The position numbers and the translations under genes were made by a program. From the NCBI RefSeq assembly GCF_010548305.1, contig NZ_JAAGLV010000016.1, positions 155,599 through 219,598 of the forward strand: a stretch of DNA of 64,000 nt, given 5' to 3'. The DNA is from Streptomyces sp. SID13031. GTDB taxonomy: Bacteria > Actinomycetota > Actinomycetes > Propionibacteriales > Kribbellaceae. The notes under the pieces are model-generated. The model was not told the origin of the DNA, made no database searches, and saw nothing but the letters and a program-made list of their open reading frames with translations. Each line of letters begins with the position of its first letter. Position 1 is the first letter of the stretch. Shown here piece after piece: positions 27,059 to 35,561 of the stretch.

Positions 27059-27488
27059 CCGCCTGCTGCAATCCGTCCGACAGGTGTCGACCATGGTCGA
27101 CACCTGTGTGCTGCTGGACATCCTCACCGACGACGCGGAGTGGGCCGACTGGTCCGCCACCGCGGTCGCGGGGGCCAGAGACGTCGGCGATCTGGTGATC
27201 AACCCGATCATCTACGCGGAGGTCTGCGCCGGCTTCGACCGGATCGAGGACGTCGACACGGCGCTGCCGGCGGCCGACTTCCGCCGCGAGGCGCTGCCTT
27301 ATCCAGCGGGCTTCCTGGCCGCCCGGGCATTCGTCACCTATCGCAGCCGAGGCGGCGCGAAGAGCTCACCACTGCCCGACTTCTACATCGGCGCCCACGC
27401 GGCCGTGAACCGGCACCGGCTGATCACCCGCGACACAGCCCGCTTCCAGACCTATTTCCCGACCATCGAACTGGTGACGCCCGGCTAG
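27048..27488 (+). CDS. vapC: VapC-type PIN-domain ribonuclease toxin
   Basis: A 146-residue PIN protein. The acidic metal-binding residues are in MVDTCVLLDIL (Asp18), IIYAEVCAGF (Glu), SPLPDFYIGAHA (Asp) and TRDTARF (Asp). The GTG at 27048 has GGAG 7 bases upstream and overlaps vapB. An internal ATG at 27093 would give a more typical PIN start and has AGGTG 7 bases upstream. That second start lies at the centre of a 28-bp perfect palindrome (27080-27107). The target RNA cannot be predicted. Confidence 0.85.
   Translation: MANDRLLQSVRQVSTMVDTCVLLDILTDDAEWADWSATAVAGARDVGDLVINPIIYAEVCAGFDRIEDVDTALPAADFRREALPYPAGFLAARAFVTYRSRGGAKSSPLPDFYIGAHAAVNRHRLITRDTARFQTYFPTIELVTPG
27080..27107. promoter_or_regulatory. 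28-bp perfect palindrome spanning an internal ATG of vapC
   Basis: The left arm is ACAGGTGTCGACCA and the right arm is its exact reverse complement. The symmetry centre falls inside the ATG at 27093-27095. In RNA the left arm holds an AGGTG ribosome site and the right arm holds the complementary CACCT. Confidence 0.85.
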
Positions 27489-27561
27489 GTGGGGGAAGCT
27501 AAGGTACGGAGTTGCGCGGTGTGATCGCGCGGTTCGGAAATGTGGCTCAGAAGGGTCTGAC

Positions 27562-28545
27562 GTGTCCATCCTCACCGGCTCCGACATTCTCGTCACCGGA
27601 GGTACCGGGTCCTTCGGCCGGGCGTTCATCCGGCACGCGCTCGAGCAGCTCGATCCGCGCCGGGTGATCGTGTTCAGCCGCGACGAGCTGAAGCAGTGGG
27701 AGGTCCGGGCCGCGTTCGGCGACGACCCCCGGCTGCGGTTCTTCCTCGGCGACGTGCGGGACCGGGCCCGGCTGATGCGGGCCATGCACCGGGTCGACTA
27801 CGTCGTGCACGCGGCCGCGCTGAAGCAGGTCGACAGCGGTGAGTACAACCCGTGGGAGTTCGTCCAGACGAACGTGATCGGCTCGCAGAACGTGATCGAG
27901 GCGGCGATCGACTCGGGCGTGAAGCGCGTCGTCGCGCTGTCCACCGACAAGGCGTCCAGCCCGATCAACCTGTACGGCGCGACCAAGCTGACGGCGGACA
28001 AGCTGTTCATCAACGGCAACCACTACGCGGCGGCGTACGAGACCCGGTTCAGCGTGGTCCGGTACGGCAACGTGATGGGCAGCCGCGGCTCGATCATCCC
28101 GAAGTTCCGCGCGTTGCACGAGGCCGGCCAGTCGCTGCCGATCACCGACCTGCGCTGCACCCGGTTCCTGATCACGCTGCCGGAGGCGGTCCAGTTCGTC
28201 GTCGACTCGTTCGAGCTGATGACCGGCGGCGAGCTGTACGTACCGCGGATCCCGTCGATGAAGGTGACCGACCTGGCCGAGGCGATCGCCCCCGGCGCGA
28301 CCATGCACGACGTCGGCCTGCGCCCGGGCGAGAAGCTGCACGAGGAGATGATCAGCCCGGAGGAAGGCCGCCGCGCGCTGACGCTCGGCAACCGCTTCGT
28401 CCTGCAGCCCGACCTGGCCAGCTGGGGCTATCTCGCGCCGGCCGCCGGGATCCCGGTCACCGACGGCTTCCACTACGCCTCGAACACCAACGACCAGTGG
28501 TACTCCATCGACGAGATCCGCAAGATCCTGCTCGAGGAAGCTTGA
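27562..28545 (+). CDS. pseB: PseB, UDP-GlcNAc 4,6-dehydratase (5-inverting)
   Basis: A 327-residue SDR-type enzyme that performs the first step of pseudaminic acid synthesis. TGGTGSFG (12-19) binds NADP. The catalytic STDKA (Asp129, Lys130) and YGATK (Tyr138, Lys142) agree with the inverting PseB group. AAALKQVDSGEYNPWEF is the family landmark, with DSG in place of the more common PAA. The length is normal. The GTG at 27562 starts a run pseB-pseC-methyltransferase-like-GT-B-like-pseF in which the later genes overlap. Confidence 0.92.
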   Translation: MSILTGSDILVTGGTGSFGRAFIRHALEQLDPRRVIVFSRDELKQWEVRAAFGDDPRLRFFLGDVRDRARLMRAMHRVDYVVHAAALKQVDSGEYNPWEFVQTNVIGSQNVIEAAIDSGVKRVVALSTDKASSPINLYGATKLTADKLFINGNHYAAAYETRFSVVRYGNVMGSRGSIIPKFRALHEAGQSLPITDLRCTRFLITLPEAVQFVVDSFELMTGGELYVPRIPSMKVTDLAEAIAPGATMHDVGLRPGEKLHEEMISPEEGRRALTLGNRFVLQPDLASWGYLAPAAGIPVTDGFHYASNTNDQWYSIDEIRKILLEEA

Positions 28546-28550
28546 GTGTG

Positions 28551-29675
28551 ATGCTCCCGTACGGCCGCCAGTCGATCTCAGCTGAGGACATCGAAGCCGT
28601 CACCGCCGTACTACGCGGTGACTGGCTCACCACCGGCCCGGCCGTGACCGCCTTCGAGACCGCGATCTCCGAGCTCACCGGCGGCCACCGCGCGATCAGC
28701 TGTACCTCCGGCACCGCCGCCCTGCACATGGCGTACGCCGGTCTCGGCGTCGGCCCCGGCGACGAGGTGGTGACGACGCCGATGACGTTCGTCGCGACCG
28801 CGTCGTCCGCCGCGATCCTCGGCGCCAAGATCGTCTTCGCCGACGTCGAGGAGGACACCGCGCTGATCGACCCGGCCGCCGTCGACGCGCTCACCACGGA
28901 TCGCACCAAGGTGATCGCCGCGGTCGACTACGCCGGCCACCCAGCGGACTACGACGCTCTCCAGCCCATCGCGGATCGAGTCGGGGCGAAGACCCTCGAC
29001 GACGCGGCCCACTCGGTCGGTGGATTCGCTCAGGGCCGGCCGGTCGGCGATCTGGCCGACGTGACCACGCTGTCGTTCTTCCCGACCAAGAACCTGACCA
29101 CCGGCGAAGGCGGCGCCGTCGTCGCCAAGGATCCGGCGGTCGCCCAGCGGGTGCACGAGTTCCACTTCATCGGCCTGGTCCGCGATCCGGCGCGGTTCAC
29201 CATCACCGACGAGGGCCCTTGGCACCAGGAGGTGCACGAGTTCGGCGTCAACTACCGCCTGACCGACCTGGCCTGCGCGCTCGGCCTGTCCCAGTTGCGC
29301 CGGCTCGCGGCCTTCAAGCAGCGCCGGGCCGACCTCACCGCGAAGTACAACGAAGCCCTCGGTGCAGTTGACGGTCTCCGTACGCCGGTGCAGCGCGCCG
29401 GTGTCGATCCCGCCTGGCACCTCTACCCCGTCCGGGTGCTCGGCGATCGCCGCCGCGAGGTGTTCGAGGGGATGCGCGCTGCCGGGATCGGCGTCCAGGT
29501 GAACTACATTCCTGTCTACTGGCACCCCGTCTTCGCCGAACAGGGGTACCAGCGTGGCCTGTGCCCCAACGCGGAGCAGTTCTACCGCGAGGAGCTCTCG
29601 CTGCCGATGTTCCCCGACCTGACCGACGCCGACGTCGACCGGGTGATCGAGACGCTGACGAAACTGGTGCGGTGA
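28551..29675 (+). CDS. pseC: PseC, UDP-4-keto-6-deoxy-AltNAc aminotransferase
   Basis: A 374-residue PLP aminotransferase that forms UDP-4-amino-4,6-dideoxy-L-AltNAc. MLPYGRQSISAEDI is the typical PseC opening. CTSGTAALHMAY, DEVVTTPMTFVATA and DDAAHSVGG follow, and the PLP lysine is Lys180 in SFFPTKNLTTGEGG. VQVNYIPVYWHP is the PseC-type substrate region. The GTG three bases upstream of the chosen ATG is an equally possible start. The stop overlaps the next gene (GTGA). Confidence 0.92.
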   Translation: MLPYGRQSISAEDIEAVTAVLRGDWLTTGPAVTAFETAISELTGGHRAISCTSGTAALHMAYAGLGVGPGDEVVTTPMTFVATASSAAILGAKIVFADVEEDTALIDPAAVDALTTDRTKVIAAVDYAGHPADYDALQPIADRVGAKTLDDAAHSVGGFAQGRPVGDLADVTTLSFFPTKNLTTGEGGAVVAKDPAVAQRVHEFHFIGLVRDPARFTITDEGPWHQEVHEFGVNYRLTDLACALGLSQLRRLAAFKQRRADLTAKYNEALGAVDGLRTPVQRAGVDPAWHLYPVRVLGDRRREVFEGMRAAGIGVQVNYIPVYWHPVFAEQGYQRGLCPNAEQFYREELSLPMFPDLTDADVDRVIETLTKLVR

Positions 29676-31057
29676 CTACTAGCCTGCTGATGGTTGGGGC
29701 AGAGATGCTCAACTGGTCCGACCTGCGTCCCAGTGATGGACGCCCGGCGACCGGCGGCCCGGCGACGGCGGCGCTGCTGGACGCCACGCTGCGGCCGACC
29801 GACAAGGTGCTCGTCGCGGGCCCGCACTCCCTGCAACTACTCGACCTGATCGCCACCAAGGTCACCACGGTCGACGTACTGGTCCGCTCTGCACCCGACG
29901 CCGAGCAGATCGCCCGCGTCGTCAGCGGCCGCGTCTACTGCGGCGCCCTCGACCGCTTCACCGGCACCGACCTGTACGACGTGGTCGTGGCGCTCGACGG
30001 ATTGCCGCGACTGGTCGGCCCCGACACCCCCTCGATGAGCTGGACCGATGCTCTCGCATTGCTCAAGGCGCGGATGGCTCCCCGGGGGCGACTGCTGCTC
30101 GCCGCCGAGAACGCCTTCGGTATCGAGCGGCTGATCCAGCCCGACGTCACCGCCGCGGTCCCCCGCAACGCGGATTGGCCGAGTGTTGTCGACGGCGCCC
30201 TCGCGGCACCGATCGGTTTGGCCGCCATCCGAACCGCGCTCGGCGCTCTGGCCGCCGGTACCACCCTCTACTGCGCCTATCCCGACCTGGTCTCCGCCGA
30301 TCTCGCTCTGCTCGACCCGACCGGCCCGCTGACCGCCGCCGCGATCGCCAGGTCTGTTGCCGCGCGCTACAGCGGACCGACCTTGATGGACCCCTATCGC
30401 CTGATCCAGGACGCCGTCGCCGCCGGACTCGGTCGCGAGCTGGCGCCGGTCTGGTACTTCGTTGTCGGCGACAAGACCCCTGAAACCCTCCCAGGCAAGG
30501 CGATTCCGACCGGCAACGGCGTGCTGCTGGAAGAACAGTTGCTGGCGGCACTGAAGCTCGACGACCAGGCAGCACTCCGGCGTGCGGTTCCTGCGTATGT
30601 CACCTGGGTGCATTCTCTGGATCCGGAGTCGGCAGCGATCGCCTCGCCGGACAACGTGATCGCGGATGGTACAAAATACCGGCTGTTCGGTAGTGGCGTG
30701 GTGGTTTCCGGTGGCGCCGTGGAGCACCTGGCACGCTTCGTCCGGCGGGCGCAGGAAGCGGGCTCTCGGCAACCATGGTCGGGTGACACTCAAGCCTTGA
30801 CCGCACGGCTCGCCTCGATGGCGGGCCTCGAAGTCGAGGGCGAGCTGACCGTTGCCCTCGACAACCTCAGGCCACAGGGTCAGGCCGAACAGCTCGCCAC
30901 CATCGCGCGGCTGTCCCAAGAGCTCGCCGACGCAGGAGAGCAGGCGACCTGGTTCGAGAGCCAGCTGGACGGGATCCGGCGGTCCCGGCCGTACCGGATC
31001 GGTCATGCGGTGCTCAACCCGGCTCGCGTCATCGTGAAGCGGCTCCGGCGGCTCTGA
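29672..31057 (+). CDS. methyltransferase-like protein (paralogue of 13098)
   Basis: A 461-residue protein whose GTG start overlaps the pseC stop. It shares with the gene at 13098 the pattern LNWSDLRPSDGRPATGGP, VLVAGPHSL in place of SAM motif I, YCGALDRFTG, VVALDGLPRL and LLLAAENAFGIERL. The AENxxG strand is typical of methyltransferases in glycan loci, but GxGxG is missing. The C-terminal half has a predicted coiled coil (about 405-440) and a basic tail, but lacks the long linker of its paralogue. It is coupled by overlap to the GT-B-like gene that follows. Confidence 0.6.
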   Translation: MTTSLLMVGAEMLNWSDLRPSDGRPATGGPATAALLDATLRPTDKVLVAGPHSLQLLDLIATKVTTVDVLVRSAPDAEQIARVVSGRVYCGALDRFTGTDLYDVVVALDGLPRLVGPDTPSMSWTDALALLKARMAPRGRLLLAAENAFGIERLIQPDVTAAVPRNADWPSVVDGALAAPIGLAAIRTALGALAAGTTLYCAYPDLVSADLALLDPTGPLTAAAIARSVAARYSGPTLMDPYRLIQDAVAAGLGRELAPVWYFVVGDKTPETLPGKAIPTGNGVLLEEQLLAALKLDDQAALRRAVPAYVTWVHSLDPESAAIASPDNVIADGTKYRLFGSGVVVSGGAVEHLARFVRRAQEAGSRQPWSGDTQALTARLASMAGLEVEGELTVALDNLRPQGQAEQLATIARLSQELADAGEQATWFESQLDGIRRSRPYRIGHAVLNPARVIVKRLRRL

Positions 31058-31887
31058 TGCACCACGCCAACCACTTCTACGGCCACGCGCACGTGATGGC
31101 CGCGTACGCCGGGCTGCGCGGCTCGCCCCGGATCTGGGGCTATCTCCAGCACGGCTGGAACATCCTCGACGGGTTCGCGTACAACACCGCCTTCGTCGCC
31201 GGGATGCCCAAGTTCGTCTGGTCGGACAGCGTCCGGCGGCGCGGCTTCTCGATGGGGCTTCGCAACCAGTCGGTGATCGGCGCGCCCTGGCTCTACCTGT
31301 TGCGCGTGCACCCCGAGCTGGCGACGCCCGCCGAAGATGCTCAGGGCACCATCTTCTACCCGTTCCACGGCTGGGAAGGCCAGCACGTCCTGGGCGACCA
31401 CGGCCGGATCGTTGCCTCGATCAACGAGCACGAGCAGGGCCCGGTGACGGTCTGCCTGTACTGGAACGAGTACGAGAACCCGGCCATCCGGCAGGTCTAC
31501 GAGCAGGCCGGCTTCCGCGTCATCACGCACGGCTACCGCGGCCTGCACTGGCGCAAGACCGACAAGGACTTCCTGCTCAAGCAGCTCAAGGAGATCCGCA
31601 GACACCGCCGGGTCGCCTCCAACCGGCTCAGCTCCGCGGTTCTGTACGGCGCGTCGCTCGGCCTGCAGCCCGGCGTCTACGGAGACCCTATGCTGCTGGA
31701 GGACGAGCACCCTTCGTTCGGCGGTCAGGCGCGGATCAAGCGACTGTGGCCCGAGCTGGACCAGCCGTACGTACCGCTCGAGCTGGCCCGCGAGTTCACC
31801 GACACCGAGCTCGGGGTCGAGAACCTCGCCCACCCGGCGGAGATCCGGGAAATGTTCCAATGGACGACCAAGAAGGCATTTCAGTGA
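31057..31887 (+). CDS. GT-B-like putative glycosyltransferase (paralogue of 14869)
   Basis: A 276-residue protein, the same length as its paralogue at 14869. MHHANHFYGHAHVMAAYAGL, GYLQHGWNILDGF, FHGWEG and the donor-site-like RLSSAVLYGASLGLQPGVYGDP are all conserved between the two. The pattern resembles a small GT-B transferase of the CDP-glycerol/polysialyl type. It sits between the methyltransferase-like gene and pseF with overlapping stops and starts on both sides. Use of CMP-pseudaminic acid as donor would fit the position but is unproven. Confidence 0.6.
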   Translation: MHHANHFYGHAHVMAAYAGLRGSPRIWGYLQHGWNILDGFAYNTAFVAGMPKFVWSDSVRRRGFSMGLRNQSVIGAPWLYLLRVHPELATPAEDAQGTIFYPFHGWEGQHVLGDHGRIVASINEHEQGPVTVCLYWNEYENPAIRQVYEQAGFRVITHGYRGLHWRKTDKDFLLKQLKEIRRHRRVASNRLSSAVLYGASLGLQPGVYGDPMLLEDEHPSFGGQARIKRLWPELDQPYVPLELAREFTDTELGVENLAHPAEIREMFQWTTKKAFQ

Positions 31888-32627
31888 CCTACACGGGGAA
31901 AATCGGCATCATCACGCAGGCTCGCGCGACGAGCACCCGGCTACCGGCCAAGGTGCTGCTCACCGCCGCCGGCCGGAGCTACCTCGAGCACCACGTCGAG
32001 CGGCTGGCGGCGACCGGGCTGCCGGTGATCGTCGCGACCACCACCAACGTGGACGACGACCCGATCGTGATCCTCACCGAGAAGCTCGGCCTGCCGGTCT
32101 TCCGGGGCAGCGAGGAGGACGTCCTGTCCCGATTCGCCGGCGCCGCCACGCAGTACGGGCTGGACGGGGTCGTCCGGGTCACCTCGGACTGCCCGCTGAT
32201 CGACGCGGAGGTCGTTGCCACCGGCGTCGACCGCTGGCGCGCGGAGGGCGACGAGAGCCTGTACCTGTCGAACTGCCTGGAGCGGACCTATCCCCGCGGG
32301 ATGGACTACGAGGTGTTCTCGACCGCGCGGCTGCTGGAGGCCGACGCGAAAGCGACTCTCCAGGCCGATCGCGAGCACGTCACGTCGTACCTGCACCAGA
32401 ACCGGCCCGGGGATATCCGGCTGCAGAACGTGGCCTGGAGCGGCGGCAACGGCTCGCAGTACCGGCTGTGCCTGGACACCGAGGACGACCGGCAGCTGCT
32501 CACCGCGCTGTACGAGGAGCACGACGCGGGCACCCTCCACTGCGCGGATCTGGTCCGCATTCTGACCGAACATCCCGAACTTACCGCGCTCAACGCGCAC
32601 ATCGAGCAGAAGAAGCTCGGCGAGTAA
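31884..32627 (+). CDS. pseF: PseF/SpsF-type CMP-pseudaminic acid synthetase
   Basis: A 247-residue nucleotidyltransferase. The N-terminal IGIITQARATSTRLPAKVL is the CTP-binding signature of this group, followed by a metal-binding VRVTSDCPLID and LERTYPRGMDYEVF. The fold matches SpsF-type cytidylyltransferases. The only other nucleotidyltransferase-like domain in the locus is the altered one at 11547, so this is the best PseF candidate. The GTG at 31884 overlaps the upstream stop (GTGA); an ATG at 31860 would add eight residues. Confidence 0.8.
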   Translation: MTYTGKIGIITQARATSTRLPAKVLLTAAGRSYLEHHVERLAATGLPVIVATTTNVDDDPIVILTEKLGLPVFRGSEEDVLSRFAGAATQYGLDGVVRVTSDCPLIDAEVVATGVDRWRAEGDESLYLSNCLERTYPRGMDYEVFSTARLLEADAKATLQADREHVTSYLHQNRPGDIRLQNVAWSGGNGSQYRLCLDTEDDRQLLTALYEEHDAGTLHCADLVRILTEHPELTALNAHIEQKKLGE

Positions 32628-32662
32628 CACCCCGCAAGGCGGTCGCTACGGCATGATTTGCG

Positions 32663-33439
32663 GTGATGACCACCGATGACTCAGAACGCGCGTACGCCTT
32701 CGGCGCCGTCGCGGCCGCGTACGACGCGGGCCGTCCGACGTTCCCTGCCGCCGCGCTGACCTGGATCCTCGGTCCCGGGCGGCTGCAGATCCTCGATCTG
32801 GGGGCCGGTACCGGCAAGCTCGCCCAGGTCGCCGCCGCGCTCGGGCACGACGTCGTCGCGGTCGATCCGTCCGAGGAGATGCTGACCGTCTGCCGCAAAC
32901 TGGCCGGCGTGGACACGATGGTCGGCGCCGCCGAGTCGATCCCGCTGGCACACGCCTCGGTCGACGCGGTGATCGTCGGGCAGGCCTTCCACTGGTTCGA
33001 CCACGCCCGCGCCCTGCCCGAGATCGCCCGGGTGCTGCGCCCGCACGGCGTGCTCGGGCTGCTCTGGAACAACTACGACACGGTGGTGCCGTGGGTCCGC
33101 CGGCTGCACCGGGCGATGATCGGCGAGGACTTCCTGGCCGGCAACGACGAGTTCGACCCGATGCCGACGCTGCTCCAGTCCGACCTGTTCTCGATGGTCG
33201 AGACGGCGCGGTTCCGGCACTGGCACGACCTCGACCGGACCGGCCTCAAGCAGCTCGCCCAGTCGCACTCGCGGGTCGCCGTACTGACCGAGTCGCGGCG
33301 GGAGTCGGTGCTGGAGCAGGTCGACGCCATCTACGACGGCACGGCCCGGCCGCCGGAGCCGCTGCGGATGCCGTATTTCACCAACTGCTACCGGACCCGC
33401 CCCAGCGATCTGGCCAACTACCGCCGCACGATGGCCTGA
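32663..33439 (+). CDS. class I SAM-dependent methyltransferase
   Basis: A 258-residue protein. AFGAVAAAYDAGRPTFP is the usual opening of UbiE/Methyltransf_11 proteins of this type. Motif I is LQILDLGAGTGKLAQ, with the acidic SAM residue in VVAVDPSEEML. GQAFHWFDHARALPEIARVLRPHGVLGLLWNN is a common actinobacterial signature. The substrate is unknown. It starts 35 bases after pseF and may be the last gene of that operon or a single gene. Confidence 0.8.
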   Translation: MMTTDDSERAYAFGAVAAAYDAGRPTFPAAALTWILGPGRLQILDLGAGTGKLAQVAAALGHDVVAVDPSEEMLTVCRKLAGVDTMVGAAESIPLAHASVDAVIVGQAFHWFDHARALPEIARVLRPHGVLGLLWNNYDTVVPWVRRLHRAMIGEDFLAGNDEFDPMPTLLQSDLFSMVETARFRHWHDLDRTGLKQLAQSHSRVAVLTESRRESVLEQVDAIYDGTARPPEPLRMPYFTNCYRTRPSDLANYRRTMA

Positions 33440-33522
33440 AAAACGATTTTGTTGCTTTCGGTCACAAAAGCCCAACCAACCGCTAACGTGCCCTTGTTCG
33501 CGTTCCGGACTGAGGGGTGCAG

Positions 33523-33864
33523 ATGACTGAGGAAACTGGGCACGAGCGGGAAGCTCGTGCGTATGAGGCCGTGTACGAGGCGAAGGACTTCCAGCGGCTG
33601 AAACGGCGGTACAAGAACTTCGTCGTGCCGTGGACGGTCGCGTTCATGGTTTGGTACCTGGCCTATGTCGCCTGTAACAACTGGGCGCGTGACTTCATGA
33701 GTCACAAGGTGATCGGGCACATCAACGTGGCGCTGATCTTCGGCCTGCTCCAGTTCGTCTCGACCTTCGCCATCGCCGCGATCTACGGCCGGTTCGCGAA
33801 CCGCAAGCTGGACCCGCTGGCCAGCGGGCTGAACGCCAAGTACAAGAGGGAGCGCCGCCGGTGA
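33523..33864 (+). CDS. DUF485 membrane protein, partner of acetate symporter
   Basis: A 113-residue protein with a charged N-terminal helix (FQRLKRRYKNF) and two membrane segments (about 37-57 and 70-93). The FxxLKRRxxxFVxPWTxxFxxWYL pattern is DUF485, which nearly always precedes an ActP-type symporter. The ATG at 33523 follows GAGGGG. Its stop overlaps the symporter start by 4 bases, so the two are coupled. Confidence 0.88.
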   Translation: MTEETGHEREARAYEAVYEAKDFQRLKRRYKNFVVPWTVAFMVWYLAYVACNNWARDFMSHKVIGHINVALIFGLLQFVSTFAIAAIYGRFANRKLDPLASGLNAKYKRERRR

Positions 33865-35501
33865 ACACTCTGCTCATCCCGCTCGCCGACGCCGAGCCCG
33901 GCAACCAGGGGCTCACCATCTCGCTGTTCACCGCGGTCGTTGCCGTGACGCTCTACATCACCTGGTGGGCGTCCCGGCAGAACAAGACGACCGCCGACTA
34001 CTACGCCGGCGGCCGCTCCTTCAGCGGCGCGCAGAACGGCCTCGCCGTCGCCGGTGACTACATGTCCGCCGCGTCCTTCCTCGGTATCTCGGGGCAGATC
34101 GCGTTGTACGGGTACGACGGCTTCCTGTACTCGATCGGCTTCCTGGTCGCCTGGCTGGTCGCGCTGCTGCTCGTCGCAGAACTGCTCCGCAACTCGGGCC
34201 GGTTCACGATGGCCGACCAGCTCGCCTTCCGGATGAAGCAGCGCCCGGTCCGTACCGCGGCCGCGTCCTCCACCATCGTGGTGTCGATCTTCTACCTGCT
34301 CGCCCAGATGGTCGGCGCGGGCTCGCTCGTCGGGCTGCTGCTCGGCGTGAAGAGCGAGGGTCTGAAGGCCGGCGTGATCGTTCTCGTCGGCGCGCTGATG
34401 ATCATCTACGTGACCATCGGCGGCATGCGCGGCACCACCTGGGTGCAGATCGTCAAGGCGGTGCTGCTGATGACCGGCACGCTGCTGATCACCTTCCTGG
34501 TACTGCTGAAGTTCGACTTCAACCCGTCGAAGCTGCTCGGCGCGGCCGCGGCCAACTCGGGCAAGGGCGAGGCGTTCCTGCAGCCCGGACTGCTCTACGG
34601 CAAGGACCTGACCGGGCAGATCGACTTCCTGTCCCTCGGGCTCGCGCTGGTCCTCGGTACTGCGGGCCTGCCGCACATCCTGATCCGCTTCTACACCGTG
34701 CCGGACTCCCGCTCGGCGCGGAAGTCGGTGCAGTGGGCGATCGGCCTGATCGGCGCCTTCTACCTGATGACGCTGGCGCTCGGCTTCGGCGCGGCAGCAC
34801 TGCTCGATACCGGCAAGGACAGCGCGGTCGCGGCCTCGAAGGGCAACACCGCGTCGGTACTGCTCGCAGAGGTGGTCGGCGGTGGTGCCGATTCGCTCGG
34901 CGGCGCGATCCTGCTGGCGTTGATCGCGGCGGTGGCCTTCGCGACGATCCTCGCGGTAGTGGCCGGCCTGACGCTGACCTCGGCCTCGTCGTTCGCGCAC
35001 GACCTGTACGTGAACGTCATCGCCAAGGGCAAGGTGACCGAGAAGAACGAGATCCGGGTCGCCCGCTTCGCCGCCGTCGGCATCGGCGCGGTCGCGATCG
35101 GTCTGGCGATCCCGGCCCAGAAGCTGAACATCGCCTTCCTGGTGGCCCTGGCCTTCGCAGTCGCTGCCTCGGCCAACCTCCCGGCGCTGCTCTTCAACCT
35201 CTTCTGGCGCCGCTTCAACACCTCAGGCGCAGTTTGGAGCATCTACGGCGGCCTGATCTCCGCCGTGGTCCTGGTGATCTTCTCCCCAGTCGTCTCCGGC
35301 AAGCCCACCTCGATGATCACCGGCTCCGACTTCCACTGGTTCCCACTGTCGAACCCCGGCATCGTCTCCATCCCCCTGGGCTTCCTCCTGGGCGTCATCG
35401 GCACCTTCATCGGCCGCGACAAGACCAGCGCCGACCGCTACAACGAACTCTCAGTCCGAGCCCTCACCGGCGCGGGCGCAGAGGGACCGGGCAAGCACTA
35501 G
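33861..35501 (+). CDS. actP: cation/acetate symporter ActP (SSS family)
   Basis: A 546-residue polytopic transporter with about 13 membrane helices. ADYYAGGRSFSGAQNGLAV and GDYMSAASFLGISGQIALYG are the SSS-family landmarks, and GTAGLPHILIRFYTVPD is typical of ActP. GTG start, coupled to DUF485. It should import acetate or other short monocarboxylates with Na+ or H+. Acetyl-CoA synthetase, the next step for acetate, is encoded at 45082. The 83-bp upstream region is AT-rich for this genome and contains TCACA, a possible half-site for a CRP-family regulator. Confidence 0.9.
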   Translation: MNTLLIPLADAEPGNQGLTISLFTAVVAVTLYITWWASRQNKTTADYYAGGRSFSGAQNGLAVAGDYMSAASFLGISGQIALYGYDGFLYSIGFLVAWLVALLLVAELLRNSGRFTMADQLAFRMKQRPVRTAAASSTIVVSIFYLLAQMVGAGSLVGLLLGVKSEGLKAGVIVLVGALMIIYVTIGGMRGTTWVQIVKAVLLMTGTLLITFLVLLKFDFNPSKLLGAAAANSGKGEAFLQPGLLYGKDLTGQIDFLSLGLALVLGTAGLPHILIRFYTVPDSRSARKSVQWAIGLIGAFYLMTLALGFGAAALLDTGKDSAVAASKGNTASVLLAEVVGGGADSLGGAILLALIAAVAFATILAVVAGLTLTSASSFAHDLYVNVIAKGKVTEKNEIRVARFAAVGIGAVAIGLAIPAQKLNIAFLVALAFAVAASANLPALLFNLFWRRFNTSGAVWSIYGGLISAVVLVIFSPVVSGKPTSMITGSDFHWFPLSNPGIVSIPLGFLLGVIGTFIGRDKTSADRYNELSVRALTGAGAEGPGKH

Positions 35502-35561
35502 CGTCCCGCAGTACTACGCGCGCCCGCGGCACCCTGGTGCTGCGGGCGCGCTGGCGTGTAT

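Noticed and set aside
33451..33466. CRP site upstream of the DUF485-actP operon
   Set aside because: Only the TCACA half matches; the left half agrees at two of five positions.
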